Below are positions 27,214 to 37,413 of a DNA stretch of 64,000 nt, in pieces (the first letter of the stretch is position 1; every line of letters begins with the position of its first letter). The DNA is from Lentzea cavernae (lineage in GTDB: Bacteria; Actinomycetota; Actinomycetes; Mycobacteriales; Pseudonocardiaceae). The stretch spans positions 372,001 to 436,000 of the forward strand of contig NZ_BNAR01000002.1 of assembly GCF_014653695.1 (NCBI RefSeq). The letters run 5' to 3'. The notes beneath the pieces were generated by a model that made no database searches, was not told the DNA's origin, and saw nothing but the letters and a program-made list of their open reading frames with translations. The position numbers and the translations under genes were made by a program.

Positions 27214-28073
27214 TCGCCGAGGCCTTCTCCGACGCGGGCGTGGAGGGGTTCGTCCACGCCCGCGAGATCGGGGTGGACGGACCGGAGTTCTCCCACGGCG
27301 CGGACGAGAAGGTGGTCCTGGCGTCGGTGTTCAAGATCCCGGTCGCCGTCGCGTACGCGGCCGAGGTCGCGGCGGGACAGCTCGACGAGACCGAGCGCAC
27401 GCGCGTCACGTCCCGCTACCGCATCGGCGGCATCGGCACCGCGGGGTGTGCCGACGACGTCGAGATGAGCTGGCGCGACCTGGCGTCGTTCATGATGACC
27501 ATGAGCGACAACGCCGCGACCGACGTGGTCTTCCACCGCGTCGGCCAGGCGGCGGTGGACGCGGTGCTCGTGAAGGCCGGTCTGGAGCGCACCCGGATCA
27601 TCGGGTGCTGCGAGGACCTCTTCGCCTCGGTGGCCGCGGAGCTCGCCACCGGCGATCCGGAGGCGGTCCTCGAGAACCCGACGTGGGACGTCGTCCAGAA
27701 GCTGTCCATAGTGGACCCCGAACGCACGACTTCCTCCACACCGAGGGAGATCACGACCCTCCTCGACGCCATCTGGACCGACCGCGCCGCCGCACCCGAG
27801 GCGTGCGCGAGCGTCAGGTCGATCATGGCCCGGCAGGTCTGGCCGCACCGGCTCAGCTCGGGCTTCCCCGCCGACGTCCAGGTCGCCGCCAAGACCGGCA
27901 CGCTGCCGAGCGTCCGCAACGAGGCCGGCGTCGTCACCTACCCCGACGGCCGCTCGTACGCCGTCGCCGTCTTCACCCGTTCCCAGTCCCTCGCCCTGCG
28001 CGACCCCGCCGCCGACGCGGTGATCGGCCGTGCCGGGCGACTCGCCGTCGACCACCTCCGGAGGACCTCATGA
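27210..28073 (+). CDS. Class A beta-lactamase-like serine hydrolase
   Basis: A 287-residue hydrolase with the class A triad of motifs: SVFK (S39-K42), SDN (S99-N101) and KTG (about 228-230). No signal peptide is seen, unlike true secreted beta-lactamases. The usual E166 omega-loop motif is not obvious. A cytoplasmic enzyme acting on D-amino-acid amides or peptides therefore seems as likely as a resistance function. The GTG start overlaps the upstream stop and the stop overlaps the next ATG, so it is translationally coupled on both sides. Confidence 0.85.
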   Translation: MIAEAFSDAGVEGFVHAREIGVDGPEFSHGADEKVVLASVFKIPVAVAYAAEVAAGQLDETERTRVTSRYRIGGIGTAGCADDVEMSWRDLASFMMTMSDNAATDVVFHRVGQAAVDAVLVKAGLERTRIIGCCEDLFASVAAELATGDPEAVLENPTWDVVQKLSIVDPERTTSSTPREITTLLDAIWTDRAAAPEACASVRSIMARQVWPHRLSSGFPADVQVAAKTGTLPSVRNEAGVVTYPDGRSYAVAVFTRSQSLALRDPAADAVIGRAGRLAVDHLRRTS

Positions 28074-29638
28074 AGCGCGCGGTGGCCCTGCTCGCGGCCG
28101 TTGTCCTGGCCGGCTGCGGAACAGCCGGCACGACCGGCAACCAGAACCTCGCCCAGGGCGGGACCTTCACGATGTCCGTCGCCGCGGATCCCGGCTCGCT
28201 CGATCCCGCGCTGACGGTCCTGTCGGTGGCGAGAGGGGTGGGCCGGTTCCTCTACGGCAGGCTGATCGAACGCACCTCGGACGGCCAGATCGTCGCCGGT
28301 CTCGCCGAGAAGTGGGACGCCACGGTCACTTCCGCCACCTTCACGCTGCGCCAGGGCATCACGTGCTCGGACGGTGCCCCGCTGACCGCCGCGGACGTCG
28401 CCGCGAACATCACGTTCGTCGGCGACCCGGCGAACAAGTCGCCGCTGGCGGGCATCCAGGTCCCGCCCGGCACCACGGCCACGGCGGACGAGGCGACCCG
28501 CACCGTCACCGTGACGAGCGGCGCGCCGGACGCGTTCCTGCTGACCAACGTCGGCACCCTGCCGATCGCGTGCGCGAAGGGCCTGGCCGACCGCTCGCTG
28601 CTCGCGAAGGGCGAGCAGGGCACGGGGATGTTCAAGATCACCGAGATCGCGGCGAACGACCACTACACCCTGGAACGGCGCAAGGACTTCGCGTGGGGGC
28701 CGGGTGACTGGAAGACCGACCAGCAGGGCCTGCCGGACAAGGTCGTGATCCGGGTGATCGCGAACGAGACCACGGCCGTGAACCTGCTGCTGTCCGGCCA
28801 GCTCACCGCCGCCACGGTCGCGGGTCCCGACCAGGAACGCCTGCTGGGGCAGAAGCTCGACCACGTCGACGCCGCCAGCCCGCTGGGCACGCTGACGTTC
28901 AACCAGTCGGCCGGTCACCCCGGTCAGGACCCGGCGGTGCGCCGCGCGCTGCTGCAGGGCCTCGACCTCGCGCAGGTCGGCAAGGTGCTCACCAACGGCA
29001 GGGGCAGGCCGTCGAAGTCCCTGGTGACGGTCGAACCCCGGCCCTGCACCGGTGACAACGTCTCCGCCAACCTCCCGAAGTTCGACAAGGCCGCGGCGAG
29101 CAGCGCGCTCGACGCGGCGGGCTGGCGCGCCGGGGCGGACGGCACGCGGGCCAAGGACGGTCAGCCGCTGTCGGTGAAACTGCTCCAGCCCACCGTCGCC
29201 GGTCCCACGCTCACCTCGACCGCCGAGCTGATCCAGCAGTCGTGGCAGGGCATCGGCGTGAAGGTCGAGATCGCACCGGTCGACGCCGCCGGCATCAACC
29301 AGTCGCTGTTCGGCACGGGCGCGTGGGACGTGTCGATGGTGCCGCTGACGCTGTCGCTGCCGAGCCAGCTCGTGTCGTTCGCGTCCGGCCCGGTGCCGCC
29401 GCAGGGCGTGAACTTCGGCCACATCAGCAACGCCGAGTTCGAGTCGGAGTCGAAGCTGGCGGCCTCCAAGGCCGGCGCCGAGGGCTGCGACAACTGGAAC
29501 AAGGCGGAGGCCGCGCTGGTCAAGGACGCGAGCTTCGTGCCGTACTACGACGCGGTCGTGTCGACGTTCGTCAAGGGCGCGAAGTTCACGGTCAGTGACA
29601 GCCTCGACCCGACGTCGATCCGGATGTTCGCCTCATGA
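28070..29638 (+). CDS. ABC transporter substrate-binding lipoprotein (dipeptide/oligopeptide type)
   Basis: A 522-residue family 5 solute-binding protein. The lipoprotein signal [16 protein letters not shown] places it outside the membrane, anchored at Cys16. The motif [20 protein letters not shown] followed by LYGRLIE and GLAEKWD matches DppA/OppA-like proteins, which deliver di- or oligopeptides to the permease. Starts at an ATGA overlap with the class A hydrolase. Linked permease and ATPase genes complete the importer. Confidence 0.92.
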   Translation: MKRAVALLAAVVLAGCGTAGTTGNQNLAQGGTFTMSVAADPGSLDPALTVLSVARGVGRFLYGRLIERTSDGQIVAGLAEKWDATVTSATFTLRQGITCSDGAPLTAADVAANITFVGDPANKSPLAGIQVPPGTTATADEATRTVTVTSGAPDAFLLTNVGTLPIACAKGLADRSLLAKGEQGTGMFKITEIAANDHYTLERRKDFAWGPGDWKTDQQGLPDKVVIRVIANETTAVNLLLSGQLTAATVAGPDQERLLGQKLDHVDAASPLGTLTFNQSAGHPGQDPAVRRALLQGLDLAQVGKVLTNGRGRPSKSLVTVEPRPCTGDNVSANLPKFDKAAASSALDAAGWRAGADGTRAKDGQPLSVKLLQPTVAGPTLTSTAELIQQSWQGIGVKVEIAPVDAAGINQSLFGTGAWDVSMVPLTLSLPSQLVSFASGPVPPQGVNFGHISNAEFESESKLAASKAGAEGCDNWNKAEAALVKDASFVPYYDAVVSTFVKGAKFTVSDSLDPTSIRMFAS

Positions 29639-30612
29639 CGACCACCACGCTGCAACGGATGAGGGGCAGCACGTGGCTGCCCTTCGCCCGGCGGCGGGCC
29701 GTCCGGTTCCTGACCTCGCTGTGGGTGCTGGTGACCGCGGCGTTCCTGATGATCCACCTGATCCCCGGCGACCCGGTCCGCGAGTCGCTCGGCCTGGCCG
29801 CGCCACCGGACCTCGTCGCCGCCCGCCGCGCCGCGCTCGGCCTCGACGACCCGCTGCTCGTGCAGTACTGGCACTACCTGAGCGGCCTGTTCCGCGGTGA
29901 GTTCGGCACCTCGCTCGTCAGCGGCACCCCGGTCGCCACGCTCATCGGCGACCGGCTGCCCGCGACCGTGCAGCTCGCGGTGCTCGCGTTCCTCGTCGTG
30001 GTCGTCGTGGCCGTGCCGGTGGGCGTGCTGATGGCGGTGCTGACCAAGGGCGGTCGCCGCCGTGGCGGCGAGCTGGCGTTCACCTCGTCCAGCGTGGTGC
30101 TGGCGGCGATCCCGGAGTTCCTGCTCGCGGTGGGGCTCGTGAGCCTCCTCGCCGTGCAGCTGAACCTCTTCCCGGTGGCGGGCAACGACGCGCCGGGGTC
30201 GTGGGTGCTGCCGGTGCTTGCACTGGCGATCGGCCCGGCCGCGGTGCTCGCCCGGATCGTGCGGGTGGAGCTGCTCGCCGTGCTGGGCAACGACTTCGTG
30301 CGCACCGCACGGGCCAAGCGCCTGCCGGCCAGGCTCGTGTACCTGCGGCACGCGCTGCCCAACGCCGTCACCGCGACCCTGACGCTGGGCGGCATGATGC
30401 TCGCCGCCATGGTGGCCGGGACCGTGCTGGTGGAGAACGTGTTCGCGTGGCCGGGGCTGGGGTCGACCATCGTCGGCTCGATCCAGCAGAAGGACTACCC
30501 GGCGGTGCAGGGGATCGTGCTCGTGTACGGGGCCGGGGTGCTTCTGGTGAACCTGGTGGTGGACGTGGTGCTGGGGCTGCTCGATCCGCGTTCGACGATC
30601 AGGGAGGCGTGA
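29635..30612 (+). CDS. ABC transporter permease, DppB/OppB type
   Basis: A 325-residue permease with about six helices. It opens with a charged N-terminus and FLTSLWVLVTAAFLMIHLIPGDPV, the DppB signature, followed by FRGEFGTSLVSGTPV. The cytoplasmic EAA-type loop (DFVRTARAKRLP, VYLRHALPNAV) contacts the ATPase. Overlaps the binding-protein gene (ATGA) and the permease-ATPase fusion (TGATG). Confidence 0.92.
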   Translation: MTTTTLQRMRGSTWLPFARRRAVRFLTSLWVLVTAAFLMIHLIPGDPVRESLGLAAPPDLVAARRAALGLDDPLLVQYWHYLSGLFRGEFGTSLVSGTPVATLIGDRLPATVQLAVLAFLVVVVVAVPVGVLMAVLTKGGRRRGGELAFTSSSVVLAAIPEFLLAVGLVSLLAVQLNLFPVAGNDAPGSWVLPVLALAIGPAAVLARIVRVELLAVLGNDFVRTARAKRLPARLVYLRHALPNAVTATLTLGGMMLAAMVAGTVLVENVFAWPGLGSTIVGSIQQKDYPAVQGIVLVYGAGVLLVNLVVDVVLGLLDPRSTIREA

Positions 30613-32450
30613 TGCGCCCGACCACGGGCCGGCTGGCCGTCCTGCGCTCCCCCGTCGGCGCCTCCTCCGCCGTCCTGCTCGTCGTCCTCGTCGCGCTCGC
30701 GGTCTTCGCCCCGATCCTCTGGGGCGACCGGGCCGCCGCCATCGACACCGACTCCCTGCAGCAGGGCCCGTCTGCGGACCACCTCCTGGGCACCGACCAG
30801 CTGGGCCGCGACATCTTCTACCGCGTCCTGGTCGCGACCAGGCTGACGATCGGCCTCGCCCTCCTGGCCACGGTCATCGGCGTGGTCACGGGCCTGGTCC
30901 TGGGCTCGATCCCGTCCGTGCTGCCGAGGTGGGCGGCCAGGATCGTCACGTCCGCGGTGAACATCGCCGTCGCGTTCCCCGGGCTGTTGCTGGCGCTGTT
31001 CTTCGCCGTCATCTTCGGCACCGGCACGATCGGGGCGGTGCTGGCCATCGCGTTCGCGATCACGCCGTCGTTCGCCCGCCTCACCCAGACTCTCACGGCC
31101 TCGGTGAGCGGACGGGACTTCATCGCCGCGGCACGGGTGTGCGGGGTGGGCCGGTTCCGGCTGCTGACCCGGCACGTCCTGCCCAACATCGCCGAGCCGC
31201 TCGTCATCAACGCCACGCTCGCGGCGGGGTCCGCGCTGACGGCGTTCGCCGGGCTGTCGTTCCTCGGGATCGGTGTGCAGGCGCCCTCCTACGACTGGGG
31301 GAGGCTGCTGGGCGAGGGCCTCAACCGCATCTACATCACGCCCGCGCCCGCGTTGGGGCCCGCGGTCGCCGTGGTGCTCGCGGGGCTGGCGTTCAACCTG
31401 TTCGGTGAGGCCGCCGCGTCCGTGCACCGCAACCAGCAGCGGGGCAAGGCGACGGCACCGCACGAGCCCGTCGAGGACCGGTCCGAGGGCGGGCTGCTGA
31501 CCGTGCGGAACCTGCACGTCACGTTCCCCGGCGGCATCAGGCCCGTCCGCGGGGTCTCGTTCACCGTCCACAACGGGGAGATGATCGGCGTGGTCGGCGA
31601 GTCGGGCTCGGGCAAGAGCCTGACCGCGCTGGCCGTGTCGCGTCTCATCGAGCACCCCGGCCGGGTCACCGCCGACCGGCTGGAGTTCAACGGCAAGCCC
31701 GTCCAGAAGACGCAGGACCGGGAGCTCGGCACCCAGCTGGCGATGGTGTTCCAGGACCCGACGACGTCGTTCAACCCCACCCGGCGCATCGGCGGCCAGC
31801 TCGCCGAGGTGTCCGAGGTGCACCAGGGTCTGCGACGCAGGGCCGCGCTCGGCAAGGCGGTCGACCGCCTGGAGGCCGTGCGGATCCCGGAGCCCGAACG
31901 CCGGGCCAAGCAGTACCCGCACGAGTTCTCCGGCGGCATGCGGCAGCGGGCGATGATCGCGATGGGGCTGATGGGCGAGCCGCAGCTGGTGATCGCCGAC
32001 GAACCCACCACCGCGCTCGACGTCACCGTGCAGCGCGAGGTGCTCAAGCTGCTCGCGCGAATCCGGAAGGACCGCGACGCGGCGGTGTTGCTGATCAGCC
32101 ACGACATCACCGTCGTCGCGCAGACCTGCGACCGCGTGCTGGTGATGTACGCGGGCCGGATCGTCGAGGAGCTGCCGACGGACGAGCTGTTCACGGCCGC
32201 GCGGCACCCGTACACGACGGCGCTGCTCAAGGCGGTTCCGGACCTCGACACGGACAGGGACGCGCCGCTCGCGGTCATCCCAGGACGGCCGCCGGAGCCC
32301 GGTGAGATCCGGCAGGGGTGCCCGTTCGCGCCGCGCTGCCCGCTCGCCGACGACCAGTGCCGGACGCAGGAACCCGAGCTGGAGACGTTCGGCGAGAACC
32401 ACCGGGTGGCGTGCTGGAAGTCCGAGAGCGAACTGGCGGGTGTGCGATGA
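30612..32450 (+). CDS. Fused ABC permease-ATPase (DppC-DppD type)
   Basis: A 612-residue fusion. Residues 1 to about 265 are a DppC-like permease (HLLGTDQLGRDIFYRVL, EAA loop DFIAAARVCGVGRFRLLTRH); after a linker of about 25 charged residues, residues 290-612 are a DppD-like ATPase with Walker A GESGSGKS (about K335), signature FSGGMRQR, DEPTTALD and the late Cys-rich GCPFAPRCP tail that in related proteins binds an iron-sulfur cluster. ATG at 30612 was chosen because it abuts the DppB stop and begins the permease correctly. Such fusions are known in some actinomycete peptide importers and fix subunit stoichiometry. Confidence 0.9.
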   Translation: MRPTTGRLAVLRSPVGASSAVLLVVLVALAVFAPILWGDRAAAIDTDSLQQGPSADHLLGTDQLGRDIFYRVLVATRLTIGLALLATVIGVVTGLVLGSIPSVLPRWAARIVTSAVNIAVAFPGLLLALFFAVIFGTGTIGAVLAIAFAITPSFARLTQTLTASVSGRDFIAAARVCGVGRFRLLTRHVLPNIAEPLVINATLAAGSALTAFAGLSFLGIGVQAPSYDWGRLLGEGLNRIYITPAPALGPAVAVVLAGLAFNLFGEAAASVHRNQQRGKATAPHEPVEDRSEGGLLTVRNLHVTFPGGIRPVRGVSFTVHNGEMIGVVGESGSGKSLTALAVSRLIEHPGRVTADRLEFNGKPVQKTQDRELGTQLAMVFQDPTTSFNPTRRIGGQLAEVSEVHQGLRRRAALGKAVDRLEAVRIPEPERRAKQYPHEFSGGMRQRAMIAMGLMGEPQLVIADEPTTALDVTVQREVLKLLARIRKDRDAAVLLISHDITVVAQTCDRVLVMYAGRIVEELPTDELFTAARHPYTTALLKAVPDLDTDRDAPLAVIPGRPPEPGEIRQGCPFAPRCPLADDQCRTQEPELETFGENHRVACWKSESELAGVR

Positions 32451-33154
32451 GCGAGCTCGACTTCAGGAACGTCACCGTCCGCTTCGGCCACCACACGGCG
32501 GTCGACGACGTGAGCCTGACCGTGCCGGCGGGCCAGGTCGTGGGCCTCGTCGGGGAGTCCGGGTCGGGCAAGTCCACCCTCGCCGCCACCGCGGTCGGGC
32601 TGGTCAAGCCCACGGAGGGCGAGGTGCGCGCGGACGGCAAGGTCCAGATGGTCTTCCAGGACCCGTACTCCTCGCTCGACCCGCGGATGAGCATCGGCAA
32701 CTCGATCGCCGAGGCGATGCCGCGGGGCACGAACAAGAAGGCCGAGGTCGCGAGACTGCTCGAACTGGTGAACCTCGACCCCGGCCGGGCCTCCTCCCTG
32801 CCGGCGAGGCTCTCCGGCGGCCAGCGGCAGCGCGTCGCGCTGGCCAGGGCGTTGGCGGGCGACCCCAGGGTCGTCATCGCCGACGAGATCACGTCCGCGC
32901 TCGACGTGTCCGTGCAGGGCGCCGTGCTCAACCTGGTGCGGGACCTGCAACGACAGCTCGGCCTGTCCATGCTGTTCATCTCGCACAACCTCGCCGTCGT
33001 GCGGTACGTGAGCGACCGGGTCGCGGTGATGAAGACGGGAAGGATCGTGGAGGAGGGACCGGCGGCACAGGTCCTCGCGGATCCACGGCACGAGTACACG
33101 CGCGAGCTGCTCGCGGCCGCGCCCAGACGCCACACGAGGCTGGAGGTTTCATGA
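32447..33154 (+). CDS. ABC transporter ATP-binding protein, DppF type
   Basis: A 235-residue ATPase with Walker A GESGSGKST (K42), signature LSGGQRQR, Walker B VVIADEITSALD and H-loop FISHNLAVVRY. It partners the ATPase half of the preceding fusion. It is shorter than typical DppF because the C-terminal oligopeptide tail is absent. ATGA overlap with the fusion and with the dipeptidase downstream. Note DEITSALD in place of DEPTSALD. Confidence 0.92.
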   Translation: MSELDFRNVTVRFGHHTAVDDVSLTVPAGQVVGLVGESGSGKSTLAATAVGLVKPTEGEVRADGKVQMVFQDPYSSLDPRMSIGNSIAEAMPRGTNKKAEVARLLELVNLDPGRASSLPARLSGGQRQRVALARALAGDPRVVIADEITSALDVSVQGAVLNLVRDLQRQLGLSMLFISHNLAVVRYVSDRVAVMKTGRIVEEGPAAQVLADPRHEYTRELLAAAPRRHTRLEVS

Positions 33155-34182
33155 TCGACGATCTGCACGGGCGCAGCGTCGTCGCGGACACCCACAACGA
33201 CCTGCTGGACGCGATCGCGCACCGCCCGGTCGAGCAGTGGGTGCCGCACTTCCGCGACCGGTGGCTGCCGCAGCTGCGGCAGGGCGGGGTGAACCTGCAG
33301 GTCCTGCCGGTGTTCGTCGACGACGTGTTCCGCCCGGAAGGCGCGCTCAGGCAGACGCTGCGCATGATCGAGGCCGCCCACCGCATCGCCGCGGCGAGTC
33401 CCGAGACCCGGCTCTGCTTCGACGCAACGGACATCGACGAGGCCCTGGCGAACGACCAGATCGCGCTCGTGCTCGCGCTGGAGAGCGCGCCGGGCGTCGG
33501 CGAGGACGTGGAACTGCTGGAGACCCTGCACCGGCTGGGCGTGCGGATCGCGTCCCTCGCCCACTTCGGCCGCACCGCGCTGGCCGACGGCAGCGGCGAG
33601 GACGGCACCGGCAGCAGGCTGACCAGGGCCGGAGTCGCCGCGCACGCCGAGATGGAACGCCTCGGCATGATCTTCGACGTCAGCCACCTGGGCGCGGCGG
33701 GCGTCGAGCACGTGCTGGAGCTCTCGACCCGTCCGGTGATGGCGACCCACTCGTCGGCACGGGCGTTGCGCGACCACCACCGCAACCTGACCGACGCCCA
33801 GCTCAAGGGCATCGCGGACAACGGCGGCGTGGTGTGCGTGAACTTCTTCGCGCCGTTCCTGCACGAGTCCGACTTCACGATCGACCGCCTGGTCGACCAC
33901 ATCGAGCACATCGCGGGTGTCATGGGCATTCGGCACGTCGGCCTCGGCCCGGACTTCGTCAAGGAGGTCCTGGCGGACGTCACGCCGCCGTGCTGCGAGG
34001 TCCAGGAGATCGAAGGGGTCCCGATCAACCGGTTCCTGCCGGGGCTCGAGGGACCGTCCGGCCTGCCGCTGGTGACCGAGGCGCTGCAGAAGAGGGGCTG
34101 GCCCGAGGACGACGTCGTGCGCGTCCTGGGCCAGAACGTGCTCGACCTGTTCCGTTCCGAACTGAGGGGATCCGCATCGTGA
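33151..34182 (+). CDS. Membrane dipeptidase family (peptidase M19)
   Basis: A 343-residue zinc dipeptidase of the renal-dipeptidase family: VADTHNDLLD (H15, D17), VLALESA with the bridging Glu, FDVSHLG and ATHSSARAL supply metal ligands. M19 enzymes hydrolyse dipeptides and, unusually, accept D-residues at the C-terminal position. Despite the family name there is no membrane segment here. In context it would split imported dipeptides in the cytoplasm. Coupled by overlap to genes on both sides. Confidence 0.92.
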   Translation: MIDDLHGRSVVADTHNDLLDAIAHRPVEQWVPHFRDRWLPQLRQGGVNLQVLPVFVDDVFRPEGALRQTLRMIEAAHRIAAASPETRLCFDATDIDEALANDQIALVLALESAPGVGEDVELLETLHRLGVRIASLAHFGRTALADGSGEDGTGSRLTRAGVAAHAEMERLGMIFDVSHLGAAGVEHVLELSTRPVMATHSSARALRDHHRNLTDAQLKGIADNGGVVCVNFFAPFLHESDFTIDRLVDHIEHIAGVMGIRHVGLGPDFVKEVLADVTPPCCEVQEIEGVPINRFLPGLEGPSGLPLVTEALQKRGWPEDDVVRVLGQNVLDLFRSELRGSAS

Positions 34183-37100
34183 CCACCATCGAGGACCTGT
34201 ACGGCTACCAGCTTCCCGAGCAGCCGGCACTCTCCCCGGACGGATCCGAGGTCGTCTACGTCCTGCGCACCACCGACCGCGAGGACGACCGCGACGAGCG
34301 GGCGCTGTGGCGGGTGGCGAAGGGCGGCGAGGCGAGGCAGCTCACCAGGGGGAAGTCCGACAACTCCCCCGCCTGGTCCCCCGACGGCACGCGGATCGCG
34401 TTCCTGCGCGCCCAGGACGGCCCGGCGCAGGTGTGGCTGCTGCCCGCCGGTGGTGGCGAACCGGAGCAGCTCACGGACCTGCCTCTCGGCGCGGGCGCGC
34501 CCGTCTGGAGCGAGGACGGCGCCAAGCTCGCGTTCACCGCTCCCGCCGACATCGCGGACGCCAAGGCGCCGATCGTCACCCGCCGCCTGGCCTACAAGGC
34601 GGACGGACCCGGTTACCTGCGCAGTCTCCGCTCCCACGTGCACGTGCTCGACCTGGAGAGCCGTGAGGTCCGGCAGATCACGGAGGGCGACTGGCACGCC
34701 GGCGCGTTCGCCTGGTCACCGGACGGCAAGAAGATCGCGTTCACGGCCGGCCGCGAGGACGACGCCGACCTGACGTTCCAGGACGGGGTGCACCTCGTCG
34801 AGGTGGACGGGCGTTCCGAGCCGGTGCTCGTCGGGCTCGCGCGGGGACAGGCCGGGACGATCACCTGGGCGCCGGACGGCCTGCTCGTCGTCGGGCGGGC
34901 CACCGCGACCGCCGGGCACCTCGGCCTGCTGCACCTCTCCGCCGGTGGTGAGGTGCGCGACCTGTCGGCACCGCTGGACCGCAACGTCATGCCCGGTGCG
35001 GCCGGGTACCCCGGCGGCCTGCCGGTGCTGTCCGGGAACACCGCGTACTTCTGCGCCCGCGACCGCGGCTGCACGCAGCTGTACGCCGTCGACCTCGACG
35101 GGGGTGAGCCGCGGCTCGTCCTGGGCGAGGGCTCCCGTGCTGTGGCGGGGCTTTCGGTCGCCGGGGACACCGCGGCCGTCGTCCTGAGCGGTCCTGCCTC
35201 GTTCGGCGAGGTCGCCACCGTCGACCTGACGACCGGCGAGGCGACCGTCCACACCGGACACACCGAGGTCGAGCCGTTCGTGCGCGAGGAGCGCGAGTTC
35301 ACGATCTCCGACGGCACGGTCGTGCACGGCTGGCTGGTCCGCGACCCCGAGCGCACCGGCCCGCTGCCGTTGCTGCTCGACGTCCACGGCGGCCCGCACA
35401 ACGCGTGGAACGGCACCGCCGACCCGGTGCACCTCTACCACCAGGTGCTCGCGCGGCAGGGCTGGGCGGTCCTGCTGCTCAACCCGCGCGGCAGCGACGG
35501 CTACGGCGAGGAGTTCTACCGGGCCGCGCTCGGCGCGTGGGGCAAGGCCGACGCGAAGGACTTCCTGGAGCCGCTCGACCAGCTCGTCGGCGAGGGTCTC
35601 GCGGACCCGGCGAGGCTCGCCGTCACCGGTTACAGCTACGGCGGCTACATGACCTGCTACCTGACCAGCCGCGACGGCAGGTTCGCCGCCGCCGTCGCCG
35701 GTGGTGTGGTCAGCGACCTGACGAGCATGGGCGGCACGTCCGACGGCGGCCACTACCTGACCGAGCTCGAACTGGGCGGCCGCGGCGACCACATCGCGGA
35801 GCAGTCCCCGCTGACGCGCGTCGGCGACGTCCGCACGCCGACGCTGGTCTACCAGGGCGCCGCCGACGAGAGGTGCCCGGTCGGCCAGGCCGAGCAGTGG
35901 TTCACCGCGCTGCGCCAGAACGGCGTGCCGGCGGAGCTGGTGCTCTACCCGGACGAGTCGCACCTGTTCATCCTCAACGGCAAGCCGTCGCACCGCGCGG
36001 ACTTCAACCGCCGCGTGGTCGACTGGGTGCGCGAGCACGCGGAGAACCGCAAGCCGCTCGACGCGAAGCACTGGCAGCGCAGGCTTTCCGCGATCGCGAA
36101 GAAGCACGGCGTGCCCGGTGCGGCGCTCGGGATCCTCTACAAGGGCGAGACCGCGCAGGCGCACCACGGCGTGCTGAACGTGTCGACCGGCGTCGAGGTC
36201 ACCGACGACACGATCTTCCAGATCGGCTCGATCGGCAAGGTGTGGACGACGACGGTCGTCATGGCGCTCGTCGACGAGGGCCTGCTCGACCTCGACGCGC
36301 CGATCACCGACGTGCTGCCCGAGCTGAAGCTCTCGGACCCGGTGGTGGGCCAGAAGGTCACCATGCGGCACCTCCTCACCCACACCAGCGGCATCGACGG
36401 CGACAACTTCACCGACACCGGCCGCGGCGACGACTGCCTCGAGAAGTACACCGAACTGCTCGCCGACGCCGCGCAGAACCACCCGCTCGGCGCGACCTTC
36501 TCCTACAGCAACGCGGGTTTCGTGCTCGCGGGCCGGGTGATCGAGAAGCTCACCGGCAAGTCGTGGGACGAGGCGATGCGCGAGAAGCTCTTCGCCCCGC
36601 TCGGGCTCACCCGCACCGGCACGCTGCCGGAGGAGGCGCTGCTGCACCGCGCCGCCGTCGGTCACGTCAAGAAGGACGAGAAGCTGGAAGTCGCTCCGGT
36701 GTGGGCACTCCCGCGCTCGGTCGGCCCGGCCGGAACGATCTTCTCGACCACCGAGGACGTGCTGGCGTTCGCTCGGATGCACCTCGCCGGCGGCCTGGCG
36801 CAGGACGGCACGCGGGTGCTGTCCGAGCAGTCCGCGGCGGTGATGACCGAGAAGCAGACCGACGTGCCGGACAAGAACGTGCTCGGCGACTCGTGGGGCG
36901 TCGGCTGGATCCGGTTCGGCTGGGACGGGCAGCGGCTGATCGGCCACGACGGCAACACGATCGGGCAGTCCGCGTTCCTGCGCCTGCTGCCGGAGCACGA
37001 CCTCGCGGTCACGTTGCTGACCAACGGCGACGGCGCCCGCGAGCTGTACCTGGACCTGTACCGGGAGATCTTCGCCGAGCTGGCGGGCGTCGCCATGCCG

Positions 37101-37412
37101 CGCCCGGCGGAGCCAGCGGCGCAGCCACCGGCCGTGGACGTCTCGCGGTACGTCGGCAGGTACGAGCGCGCGTCCGTCACGCTCGACGTCAGCGAGGGCG
37201 AGAACGGGTTGCAGCTCGACATGACGCCCACCGGTCCGCTGGCCGGGTTGTTCCCCAAGCCGCCCACGGTGGACCTCGTGCCGCTCGACGACTCGTCGTT
37301 CCTGTTCCGGGAGGCCGAGGACAAGACCTGGTCGTCGCTCGTGTTCTACGCGCTGCCGACCGGGGAGCAGTACGTGCACATGGGTGTCCGCGCCACACCG
37401 AAGGTCTCCTGA
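34179..37412 (+). CDS. S9 prolyl-oligopeptidase-type peptidase fused to a class C serine hydrolase domain
   Basis: A 1077-residue two-enzyme fusion. Residues 1 to about 380 form a seven-bladed propeller (repeated WSPDG/WAPDG blades). Residues 380-625 are an S9 alpha/beta hydrolase with S486 (GYSYGGYM), D563 (AADERCP) and H595 (DESHLF). Residues about 630-1077 are a penicillin-binding-fold domain with SIGK (S684-K687), YSN (Y776) and GHDGNTIGQ (H923), close in sequence to the stand-alone hydrolase at 25837. The GTG start overlaps the dipeptidase stop. The reading frame runs cleanly through the junction, with no frameshift. No signal peptide. Such a fusion would couple oligopeptide cleavage with a D-residue-specific step. 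Confidence 0.88.
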   Translation: MTTIEDLYGYQLPEQPALSPDGSEVVYVLRTTDREDDRDERALWRVAKGGEARQLTRGKSDNSPAWSPDGTRIAFLRAQDGPAQVWLLPAGGGEPEQLTDLPLGAGAPVWSEDGAKLAFTAPADIADAKAPIVTRRLAYKADGPGYLRSLRSHVHVLDLESREVRQITEGDWHAGAFAWSPDGKKIAFTAGREDDADLTFQDGVHLVEVDGRSEPVLVGLARGQAGTITWAPDGLLVVGRATATAGHLGLLHLSAGGEVRDLSAPLDRNVMPGAAGYPGGLPVLSGNTAYFCARDRGCTQLYAVDLDGGEPRLVLGEGSRAVAGLSVAGDTAAVVLSGPASFGEVATVDLTTGEATVHTGHTEVEPFVREEREFTISDGTVVHGWLVRDPERTGPLPLLLDVHGGPHNAWNGTADPVHLYHQVLARQGWAVLLLNPRGSDGYGEEFYRAALGAWGKADAKDFLEPLDQLVGEGLADPARLAVTGYSYGGYMTCYLTSRDGRFAAAVAGGVVSDLTSMGGTSDGGHYLTELELGGRGDHIAEQSPLTRVGDVRTPTLVYQGAADERCPVGQAEQWFTALRQNGVPAELVLYPDESHLFILNGKPSHRADFNRRVVDWVREHAENRKPLDAKHWQRRLSAIAKKHGVPGAALGILYKGETAQAHHGVLNVSTGVEVTDDTIFQIGSIGKVWTTTVVMALVDEGLLDLDAPITDVLPELKLSDPVVGQKVTMRHLLTHTSGIDGDNFTDTGRGDDCLEKYTELLADAAQNHPLGATFSYSNAGFVLAGRVIEKLTGKSWDEAMREKLFAPLGLTRTGTLPEEALLHRAAVGHVKKDEKLEVAPVWALPRSVGPAGTIFSTTEDVLAFARMHLAGGLAQDGTRVLSEQSAAVMTEKQTDVPDKNVLGDSWGVGWIRFGWDGQRLIGHDGNTIGQSAFLRLLPEHDLAVTLLTNGDGARELYLDLYREIFAELAGVAMPRPAEPAAQPPAVDVSRYVGRYERASVTLDVSEGENGLQLDMTPTGPLAGLFPKPPTVDLVPLDDSSFLFREAEDKTWSSLVFYALPTGEQYVHMGVRATPKVS

Positions 37413-37413
37413 G

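Noticed and set aside
27210..28073. Secreted class A beta-lactamase resistance gene
   Set aside because: No signal peptide and no clear omega-loop E166 motif; its place in a peptide operon suggests an intracellular hydrolase.
28070..33154. Nickel rather than peptide ABC importer
   Set aside because: The binding protein family also includes nickel carriers, but the linked dipeptidase, peptidases and racemase favour peptides; left as a minor alternative.
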